In this document: one piece after another, positions 33,552 through 39,808 of the stretch
Position numbering within the stretch: the first letter of the stretch is position 1
Layout: every line of letters begins with the position of its first letter
Assembly (NCBI RefSeq): GCF_000817785.2
Contig: NZ_JTCM02000022.1
Location: forward strand, 1 to 39,808
DNA: 39,808 bases
Direction of reading: 5' to 3'
Origin: Hassallia byssoidea VB512170
Lineage (GTDB): Bacteria; Cyanobacteriota; Cyanobacteriia; Cyanobacteriales; Nostocaceae
Translations under genes and position numbers: made by a program
The notes under the pieces: generated by a model
Seen by the model: the letters and a program-made list of their open reading frames with translations, nothing else
What the model was told of the DNA's origin: nothing
Database searches by the model: none

Positions 33552-34469
33552 ATGACTCTAATTAACCAGCTAACAACAGCGACCTTTGAAAAACTCTTCT
33601 GGACTTGGAAGGGCTATAAAATTCAGTATACCGTCATGGGTACAGGTCGCCCGCTCGTCCTGATTCATGGCTTTGGTGCTTCGATTGGACATTGGCGGAA
33701 AAATATCCCGGTTTTAGCAGCAGCAGGGTATCAAGTATTTGCGATTGATTTGTTGGGTTTCGGTGGTTCTGATAAGCCCCCGTTGAATTACACCTTAGAA
33801 GTATGGGTGGAATTAGTTAAGGATTTTTGCACAGCGCATATTAGCGAACCTGCGGTATTTATCGGTAACTCTATCGGCGCACTTTTAAGCTTGATGGTGG
33901 TGGCAGAACATCCGGAAATTGCCGCTGGTGGTATTTTGATTAACTCTGCGGGTGGTTTGAGTCATCGTCCTCATGAATTGAACCCACCGTTACGCATTGT
34001 CATGTCAACGTTTAACAGATTAGTGGGTCATCCAATTTCAGGCAAATTTGTTTTTAATCGCATCCGTCAAAAGGAACAAATTCGCCGGACATTATATCAA
34101 GTTTATCGCGATCGCCAAGCCGTGACTGATGAATTAGTCGATTTACTTTACGCTCCCTCTTGCGATCCGGGAGCGCAACAAGTTTTCGCTTCTATCCTCA
34201 CAGCACCTCCAGGTCCATCTCCTGCGGTACTCTTACCCAAAGTCAAGCGTCCCTTGTTGGTAATTTGGGGTGCAGATGATCCTTGGACACCAATCACCGG
34301 GGCAAAGATTTACGAGGAGGCACGTAAGAATGGCAAAGAAATCAAAATCGTTCCTATTCCTAACGCCGGTCATTGTCCCCACGATGAAGTACCTGATTTG
34401 GTAAATCCGCAAATTGTCGAGTGGCTTCTTCAGCTTCACTCTTTGGGCGATCGCATTAGTTTTGAGTAG
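33552..34469 (+). CDS. alpha/beta hydrolase, pheophytinase/chlorophyll-dephytylase-like
   Basis: A 305-residue alpha/beta hydrolase whose sequence runs parallel to plant pheophytinase: WKGYKIQYTVMGTG, LVLIHGFGASIGHWRKNIPV, IDLLGFGGSDKPP, FIGNSIGALLSL (nucleophile Ser107), LINSAGGL, DELVDLLYAPSCDPGAQQVF, VIWGADDPWTPI (Asp243) and AGHCPHDEVPDLVNP (His274). No signal or transit sequence. The plant relatives remove phytol from pheophytin or chlorophyll, so a dephytylase role in chlorophyll turnover is plausible but inferred; cyanobacteria have several paralogues of this kind, and some act on other esters. The ATG at 33552 follows AATATTAATA without a ribosome site. Confidence 0.8.
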   Translation: MTLINQLTTATFEKLFWTWKGYKIQYTVMGTGRPLVLIHGFGASIGHWRKNIPVLAAAGYQVFAIDLLGFGGSDKPPLNYTLEVWVELVKDFCTAHISEPAVFIGNSIGALLSLMVVAEHPEIAAGGILINSAGGLSHRPHELNPPLRIVMSTFNRLVGHPISGKFVFNRIRQKEQIRRTLYQVYRDRQAVTDELVDLLYAPSCDPGAQQVFASILTAPPGPSPAVLLPKVKRPLLVIWGADDPWTPITGAKIYEEARKNGKEIKIVPIPNAGHCPHDEVPDLVNPQIVEWLLQLHSLGDRISFE

Positions 34470-34476
34470 TTGTAAA

Positions 34477-34534
34477 AGTTCGTAGTAAAAGCTTTAGTTT
34501 TTGAAGTTGAGCGATAAATCGCTCACTACGAACT
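34477..34534. repeat. nested inverted repeat after a hydrolase gene
   Basis: AGTTCGTAGT (34477-34486) and ACTACGAACT (34525-34534) are exact inverses; inside lies TGAGCGATAAATCGCTCA, a second hairpin. Probably a dispersed element that may double as the end of the hydrolase transcript. Confidence 0.6.
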
Positions 34535-34716
34535 CCTCAAAATTAATGAAATTTCTTTAGTTGCCGACAATTACAGTACCTGCTGACTACAGTGTTTTTA
34601 ATAACATATTGAGAAAATATTAAAATTTAAGTAATGTGCTATCAGTAATTCATCGCAAGTTGGGTGTAGTAAACTGCATCTAGGTAGAAAGCCCGTGTTC
34701 ATTAGATGATAGCATC

Positions 34717-36417
34717 GTGAAGAAAATTCTGATTTTGTCGGCAAATCCCACGAATACAAATCAGCTGCGTCTGGATGAGGAAGTACGAGAAATTGAGGCA
34801 GGGTTGGAACGCTCCAGAAGCCGAGATCGATTTCAAATCATCTGCAAATGGGCAGTGCGTTCTAACGATTTGCGGCGTGCTTTGTTGGATCACAAACCTG
34901 AGATAGTCCACTTTAGCGGACATGGAGCGGGAAGTCAAGGTTTAGCTTTGGAGAATAACTCAGGACAAATGCAACTGGTGAAAACTGAAACACTAGCAGG
35001 GCTATTTGAGTTATTTGACAGTATAGAATGTGTCTTGTTAAATGCTTGCTATAGTGAGGCACAAGCTCAAGCGATTTACCAACACGTTGATTACGTGATT
35101 GGGATGAATCGAGCAATAGGCGATCGCGCTGCAATTGAATTTGCTGTAGGGTTTTATGACGCGCTTGGTGCTGATAGATCCTATGAAGATGCTTATAAAT
35201 TTGGTTGTCTGAACATTGATTTAGAAGGCATTCCCGAATCTTCTACCCCAGTACTCAAAAGCAAAAACAATCAAAAAATTACTCCACAGCAACAGCCGAA
35301 CCAAGATTCAAAGGTGCAAAATTCACCCTCAAATCGGGAAGCTGTTCGAGTGCCAAAGCCTAAGCCAGAAGAGATTATATATAAGTCGGCATCTCCTTTA
35401 GAACAACCAGATGGGCAAATACCTTTAGATTCTGCTTATTATATCGATCGCCCGCCGATTGAAACAGATTGTTATGAAGCTATTGTCAAATCGGGTGCGC
35501 TGATTCGTGTCAAAGCACCCCGACAAATGGGCAAAAGTTCGTTAATGACGCGAATCCTCGACCACGCAAGCAAACAAAGCTATAAAACTGCTTTTGTGAA
35601 CTTTCAGTCAGTGGATGGAGAATTGCTCGGCGATTTGGATCTATTTTTACAATGGTTTGCTGCGAGTATTACCGATGCGCTCTCATTACCAGAGAAGCTG
35701 GAGGAACATTGGAAAGGCGTTTTGGGTAGTAAGAATAAATGTACAAATTACTTTCAGAGATATTTATTACCTTCTATTGACACCCCGGTAGCTTTGGGTT
35801 TGGATGAAGTCGATGAGGTGTTCAAACATCCGGCGATCGCTAATGATTTTTTTGGACTATTACGAGCTTGGCATGAACGGGCAAAAAACGATCCTGTCTG
35901 GAAAAAGCTCAGGTTAATAATTGTGCATTCTCAAGAAGTTTACATCCCGCTGAATATTAATCAATCGCCTTTTAATGTCGGATTGCCGATTGAATTGCCA
36001 GACTTGAGTCAAGCACAGGTGCAAGAACTAACGCAACGACATGGACTTAATTGGACTGGAGAACAAGTTGAGCAATTGATGACGCTTGTAGGTGGTCATC
36101 CTTACTTAACGCGGGTAGCTTTGTATCAAATTGCACGAGGGAGGATGACGTTAGAAAAACTTCAGCAAATCGCTCCGACAGAGGAAGGACCCTACAGCGA
36201 CCATTTGCGCCGCCATTTGCTGAATTTGCAGGAAAATGCTCAATTACTAGCCGCATTCAAGGAAGTGCTATCGGTAGATTGTCCTGTAGATGTGGGAACA
36301 GCAGAAGCTTTTAAACTTCGCAGTATGGGGTTAGTGAAATTTCAGGGGAACGAGGTGATGCCATTGTGTGAATTGTATTGTGAATATTTTGGCGATCGCT
36401 TGGGAATTAAAAATTAA
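34717..36417 (+). CDS. CHAT protease - AAA-like STAND ATPase fusion
   Basis: A 566-residue two-domain protein. Residues 1-170 are a CHAT (caspase HetF-associated with TPR) domain with both catalytic residues: His69 in VHFSGHG and Cys111 in VLLNACYS. After a Pro/Gln-rich linker (about 180-230), residues 235-560 form an AAA-like (AAA_35 type) domain with Walker A RQMGKSSL (269-276), Walker B ALGLDEVDEVF and VGGHPYLTRVALYQI, typical of the STAND class. No sensor repeats follow. The start is GTG 34717 without a ribosome site. The next gene on the strand has the same AAA type and supplies WD40 repeats, so the two could form an effector/sensor pair; this is inference. CHAT peptidases in bacteria act in conflict and cell-death responses. 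Confidence 0.9.
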   Translation: MKKILILSANPTNTNQLRLDEEVREIEAGLERSRSRDRFQIICKWAVRSNDLRRALLDHKPEIVHFSGHGAGSQGLALENNSGQMQLVKTETLAGLFELFDSIECVLLNACYSEAQAQAIYQHVDYVIGMNRAIGDRAAIEFAVGFYDALGADRSYEDAYKFGCLNIDLEGIPESSTPVLKSKNNQKITPQQQPNQDSKVQNSPSNREAVRVPKPKPEEIIYKSASPLEQPDGQIPLDSAYYIDRPPIETDCYEAIVKSGALIRVKAPRQMGKSSLMTRILDHASKQSYKTAFVNFQSVDGELLGDLDLFLQWFAASITDALSLPEKLEEHWKGVLGSKNKCTNYFQRYLLPSIDTPVALGLDEVDEVFKHPAIANDFFGLLRAWHERAKNDPVWKKLRLIIVHSQEVYIPLNINQSPFNVGLPIELPDLSQAQVQELTQRHGLNWTGEQVEQLMTLVGGHPYLTRVALYQIARGRMTLEKLQQIAPTEEGPYSDHLRRHLLNLQENAQLLAAFKEVLSVDCPVDVGTAEAFKLRSMGLVKFQGNEVMPLCELYCEYFGDRLGIKN

Positions 36418-36430
36418 CACCGCAACCGTC

Positions 36431-36459
36431 GTAGAGACGTTCCATCGGAACGTCTCTAC
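36431..36459. repeat. 29-bp dispersed palindrome, copy 5
   Basis: GTAGAGACGTTCC - ATC - GGAACGTCTCTAC, 13 bases after the CHAT gene stop, between the two STAND genes. Confidence 0.9.
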
Positions 36460-36513
36460 AATATGTTTCCCAACTAGGGACATGATATTACTTAAAATAA
36501 AAGCCACAGACAC

Positions 36514-36567
36514 ATGGTTCAAATTATTCAGGCAAAAGATATCACCATTATCCAGTCGATCAATTAA
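36514..36567 (+). pseudogene. short remnant reading frame before the WD40 gene
   Basis: ATG GTT CAA ... reads MVQIIQAKDITIIQSIN then stop-stop, in frame with and 1 codon before the WD40 gene. The start resembles the N-terminus of other cyanobacterial proteins that begin MVQTIQAK. Too short to be a gene by itself; it may be a leader or a leftover of a lost gene. Confidence 0.3.
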
Positions 36568-36570
36568 TAA

Positions 36571-39500
36571 ATGGTAAACCCTCAAGCGATCGCAGCCTAC
36601 GAATATCAAGTTGGGGGCAGTCTCCCGACTGATGCCCAAACCTATGTCAAACGCCAAGCTGACGAAGACCTTTACGAAGCGTTGAAGGCGGGTGATTTTT
36701 GTTACGTTCTCAACTCGCGCCAGATGGGTAAATCTAGCTTGCGGGTGCAGACAATGCAGCGGTTGCAGGATGAAGGGTTTGCCTGTGCGGTGATTGATAT
36801 TACATCTATTGGCACATCTGATATTACCCCGGAGCAATGGTATGCCGGGGTGATTGATAGTATAGTTGGCAGTTTCAATATTTATACAAGCTTTGATTTA
36901 GACGAGTGGTGGACTGAGAACGCTTTGCTGCCTTTTGTACAGCGTTTGGGCAAGTTTATTGAGACAGTTTTGCTCAACACAATTACCGAGAATATTGTCA
37001 TCTTTATTGATGAAATTGACAGTATCCTCAGCCTTCCCTTTAAGACAGATGATTTTTTTGCCATCATCCGCGATTGTTATAACCGTCGCGCAGAAAAGAG
37101 CGCGTACAACCGCCTGACTTTTGCTTTATTGGGAGTTTCTACCCCTGCCGATTTGATTCAAGATAAGCGCCGGACACCTTTTAATATTGGTCGGGCAATT
37201 GATTTAACTGGGTTTCAGCTTGAGGAAGCACAACCTTTAGCACAGGGACTCGCGGTGGTGGGTGAACCGCAAACGTTGATGAAAGCGGTGCTTGACTGGA
37301 CGGGTGGACAGCCGTTTTTAACGCAAAAAGTTTGTAAATTAGTACTGCAAGCAGCCGTGGGGGAGAAGGGGAGAGGGGGAGAGGGGGGAAGTAGAGACGC
37401 GATTAATCGCGTCTGTACAAAAGAGGGAGAGGCAGAGCAATCTAAAATCCCAAATCCCCAAGCTTTTGTCGAGTCTGTGGTGAGAGAGCGGATTATCGTC
37501 AATTGGGAAGCGCAGGATGAACCAGAACATCTGAGAACGATTCGCGACAGAATTATGCACAGTGGCGAACAGCGAACTGGGCGCTTACTGGGGCTGTGTC
37601 AGCAAATTGTGACCTCTCCCCCAGCCCCTCCCCTGCAAGGGGAGGGGAGAAATGATGCTCCCCCTTCCCTACAAGGGAAGCAGGCTGGGGGGTTAGGTCA
37701 AAATCTCGGCGAAGGAGAGATATTAGCCGATGACAGTCCCGAACAAACAGAACTGCGGCTGACGGGGTTGGTAGTAAAACGGGATGGCAAGCTGCGAATT
37801 TATAATCGCATTTACGCCGAGGTATTTAATCAAGAATGGTGTGAAAAAATACTTGCAAAACTGCGTCCCTACTCTGATGCATTAAATGCTTGGGTTGCTT
37901 CTGATTATCAAGATGAGTCGCGCTTGTTGCGGGGACAAGCTTTGCAGGATGCTCAAAGTTGGGCTGCGGGTAAAAGCTTGGCTGATTTGGATTATCAGTT
38001 TTTTACTGCTAGCCAGAATTTAGATAAGCGGGATTTTCAGAAGCGACTGGAAGCAGAAGAACAAGCAAAGCAGATTTTAGCAGAAGCAAATCGCAAAGCT
38101 AATCAACGGATTTGCATCGGTTCTGTGGTCTTAGGGGTGACTTTGGTGGGGGCAGTGGCTGCGGGGATATTTGCTCAACAAGCAGAAACAGCCCGTCAAA
38201 ATGCCCTAAAGGGTACGCAACTGGAGCGAGACGGAGCGTATGCGTTGCGACAGTTTGATTCAAACGAAATCGACGGGCTGGTGTCAGCAATGCGGGCTTC
38301 TAAAGAATTGAAACCTTTGGTTAAAGATAAACAATCTTTGGCAGATTATCCGGCTTACAGTCCTTTATTTAGCTTGCAGATGATTTTGCCGAAGATTCGC
38401 GAACAAAATCGCCTGGAAGGGCATAGGAATTCTGTCAATAGCGTTAGTTTCAGCCCGGATGGCAAAATTCTAGCTTCTGCTAGTGATGACAAGACCATCA
38501 AACTATGGAATGTTGACACGGGTAAAGAAATTACTACCCTCAACGGGCATACTGAAGAAGTCAATAGCGCTAGTTTCAGCCCGGATGGCAAAATTCTAGC
38601 TTCTGCTAGTGCTGACAAGACCATCAAACTGTGGAATGTTGACACGGGTAAACAAATTACTGCCCTCAAGGGGCATAATAATTCGGTCAAGAGCGTTACT
38701 TTCAGCTCAAATGGCAAAATTCTAGCTTCTGCTAGTGCTGATAAGACCATCAAACTGTGGAATGTTGACACGAAAAAAGAAATTACTACCCTTAAGGGGC
38801 ATAGTAGTTCGGTCAATAGCGCTAGTTTCAGCCCGGATGGCAAAATTCTAGCTTCTGCTAGTGATGACTACACCATCAAACTGTGGAATGTTGACACGGG
38901 TAAAGAAATTACTACCCTCAAGGGGCATACAGAAGAAGTCAATACCGCTAGTTTCAGCCCGGATGGGAAAACTCTAGCTTCTGCAAGTCTTGACAAAACC
39001 ATCAAACTGTGGAATGTTGACACGGGTAAAGAAATTACTACCCTCAACCGGCATAATAATGGAGTCAGGAGCGTTACTTTCAACCCGGATGGGAAAACTC
39101 TAGCTTCTGCTAATTGGGACAACACCATCAAACTGTGGAATGTTGACACGAAAAAAGAAATTACTACCCTCAACGGGCATAATAATGGGGTCATTAGCGC
39201 TACTTTCAGCCCGGATGGGAAAACTCTAGCTTCTGCTAGTGCTGACAAGACCATCAAACTGTGGAATGTTGACACGAAAAAAGAAATTACTATTCTCAAG
39301 GGGCATGGTGAAGGGGTCTATAGCGCTAGTTTCAGCCCCGATGGAAAAACTCTAGCTTCTGCTAGTTGGGACAAGACCATCAAATTGTGGAATGTTGACA
39401 GGGCTAAAGAAATTACTACCCTCAACGGGCATAGTAATGCGGTCAATAACGTTACTTTCAGTCCGGATGGGAAAACTCTAGCTTCTGCTAGTGCTGACAA

Positions 39501-39808
39501 GACCATCAAACTGTGGAATGTTGACACGAAAAAAGAAATTACTACCCTCAACGGGCATAGTAGTGCGGTTTGGAGCGTTACTTTCAGCCCGGATGGGAAA
39601 ACTCTAGCTTCTGCTAGTGCTGACAACACCATCAAACTTTGGAATGTTGACACGGGTAAAGAAATTACTACCCTCAACGGGCATAGTGAAGGAGTCAGGA
39701 GCGTTACTTTTAGCCCGGATGGGAAAACTCTAGCTTCTGCTAGTGATGACTACACCATCAAACTGTGGAATGTTGATACGAAAAAAGAAATTACTACCCT
39801 TAAGGGGG
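36571..39808 (+). CDS. AAA-like STAND ATPase with TM helix and WD40 repeats (partial)
   Basis: An open frame of 1079 codons running off the window. Residues 10-330 are an AAA_35-type domain: N-terminus [20 protein letters not shown], Walker A RQMGKSSL, Walker [13 protein letters not shown] and [15 protein letters not shown] winged-helix-like part with LLGLCQQI and [20 protein letters not shown] follows; two low-complexity inserts derive from repeats. A coiled coil leads into one transmembrane helix (about 514-535, [20 protein letters not shown]), then from residue 615 WD40 repeats of exactly 42 residues with unit [20 protein letters not shown]. The ATPase and linker would be cytoplasmic or the propeller on the other side of the membrane; topology is not settled. 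ATG 36571 follows a short in-frame remnant ending in two stops. Confidence 0.92.
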   Translation, partial: MVNPQAIAAYEYQVGGSLPTDAQTYVKRQADEDLYEALKAGDFCYVLNSRQMGKSSLRVQTMQRLQDEGFACAVIDITSIGTSDITPEQWYAGVIDSIVGSFNIYTSFDLDEWWTENALLPFVQRLGKFIETVLLNTITENIVIFIDEIDSILSLPFKTDDFFAIIRDCYNRRAEKSAYNRLTFALLGVSTPADLIQDKRRTPFNIGRAIDLTGFQLEEAQPLAQGLAVVGEPQTLMKAVLDWTGGQPFLTQKVCKLVLQAAVGEKGRGGEGGSRDAINRVCTKEGEAEQSKIPNPQAFVESVVRERIIVNWEAQDEPEHLRTIRDRIMHSGEQRTGRLLGLCQQIVTSPPAPPLQGEGRNDAPPSLQGKQAGGLGQNLGEGEILADDSPEQTELRLTGLVVKRDGKLRIYNRIYAEVFNQEWCEKILAKLRPYSDALNAWVASDYQDESRLLRGQALQDAQSWAAGKSLADLDYQFFTASQNLDKRDFQKRLEAEEQAKQILAEANRKANQRICIGSVVLGVTLVGAVAAGIFAQQAETARQNALKGTQLERDGAYALRQFDSNEIDGLVSAMRASKELKPLVKDKQSLADYPAYSPLFSLQMILPKIREQNRLEGHRNSVNSVSFSPDGKILASASDDKTIKLWNVDTGKEITTLNGHTEEVNSASFSPDGKILASASADKTIKLWNVDTGKQITALKGHNNSVKSVTFSSNGKILASASADKTIKLWNVDTKKEITTLKGHSSSVNSASFSPDGKILASASDDYTIKLWNVDTGKEITTLKGHTEEVNTASFSPDGKTLASASLDKTIKLWNVDTGKEITTLNRHNNGVRSVTFNPDGKTLASANWDNTIKLWNVDTKKEITTLNGHNNGVISATFSPDGKTLASASADKTIKLWNVDTKKEITILKGHGEGVYSASFSPDGKTLASASWDKTIKLWNVDRAKEITTLNGHSNAVNNVTFSPDGKTLASASADKTIKLWNVDTKKEITTLNGHSSAVWSVTFSPDGKTLASASADNTIKLWNVDTGKEITTLNGHSEGVRSVTFSPDGKTLASASDDYTIKLWNVDTKKEITTLKG
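37391..37418 (+). repeat. palindromic repeat inside the WD40 gene
   Basis: GTAGAGACGCGATTAATCGCGTC is a near-perfect palindrome of the kind normally found between genes. It is read here in frame as part of [10 protein letters not shown], next to a G-rich stretch (EKGRGGEGG). Confidence 0.7.
37612..37700 (+). repeat. GC-rich dispersed repeat read in frame
   Basis: CCTCTCCCCCAGCCCCTCCC then CTGCAAGGGGAGGGGAG, CTACAAGGGAAGCAG and GGGGGGTTAGG form an imperfect hairpin family commonly seen between cyanobacterial genes. Here it encodes [20 protein letters not shown] and onward without a stop. Confidence 0.7.
38419..39808 (+). repeat. tandem 126-bp WD40-coding repeats
   Basis: The GGG CAT (Gly-His) codons recur at 38419, 38545, 38671, 38797, 38923, 39049 (there CGG CAT), 39175, 39301, 39427, 39553 and 39679, spaced exactly 126 bases each. 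The units are nearly identical at DNA level apart from a few codons at the tips (for example GKE/KKE and SDD/SAD/SWD), showing recent expansion or gene conversion. Confidence 0.95.

Noticed and set aside
38355-39677. Three long minus-strand open frames made of repeated [16 protein letters not shown]-like units
   Set aside because: They are the antisense of the WD40 repeats; a 126-base unit without stops in that frame stays open in every copy.
38419-39808. Regular repeats that might be taken for a CRISPR array
   Set aside because: The period is 126 bases with no unique spacers, and it encodes WD40 repeats in frame.

Overview
The window is a piece of a cyanobacterial chromosome, most likely from a filamentous member of the Nostocales. 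The evidence is the very frequent HIP1 octamer GCGATCGC, moderate GC with AT-rich intergenic DNA, many dispersed short palindromes, and a typical cyanobacterial gene set: CAAD/CurT-like protein, SLH proteins, pentapeptide repeats, DUF2358, DUF1206, Uma2/DUF820, cyanobacterial-type GshA, and CHAT and WD40 STAND proteins. Assignments were made by reading translations and motifs; no database search was possible.

Layout. (1) 1-4174, minus strand: the start of a catalase-related paralogue cut by the window edge, a complete catalase-related haemoprotein, a cyclooxygenase-like haem dioxygenase and a DUF2235 serine hydrolase. The dioxygenase/catalase-related pair matches the fatty-acid 10S-dioxygenase plus 10S-hydroperoxide lyase tandem known from Nostoc punctiforme, so this is a probable oxylipin locus. 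A good Fur-box-like sequence lies upstream, inside a 107-bp inverted repeat. (2) 4617-12605: envelope and housekeeping genes (SLH protein, CAAD membrane protein, secreted pentapeptide protein, epoxide-hydrolase-like enzyme, DUF1206, GH10-like protein, LptA/OstA-like protein, DUF2358, a small unknown). (3) 12709-15204: an AT-rich accessory patch with a dead higB toxin, an apparently intact higA antitoxin, a headless reading-frame remnant and a DUF262-HNH nuclease gene. (4) 15260-24484: uvrA, a Uma2 gene, a Met-CAU tRNA, a LysM/M23 peptidoglycan endopeptidase, trmL and gshA. (5) 24650-33437: secreted tyrosinase, histone-deacetylase-like amidohydrolase, MscS channel, large SLH protein, SLBB protein, a small membrane protein and a second Uma2 gene. 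Twice here a gene lies between an intact neighbour and a decayed copy of that neighbour's 3' end. (6) 33552-39808: a pheophytinase/chlorophyll-dephytylase-like hydrolase, then two adjacent STAND-type ATPases. One has an N-terminal CHAT (caspase-like) protease domain. The other has a membrane helix and at least eleven near-identical 42-residue WD40 repeats and runs off the window.

The most interesting points are the CHAT-AAA / AAA-TM-WD40 pair, which may be a split effector/sensor conflict or death-signalling system; the lipase-dioxygenase-lyase locus; the recurring gene between 3'-end copies; and palindromic or GC-rich repeats that have become in-frame coding sequence in the WD40 gene.
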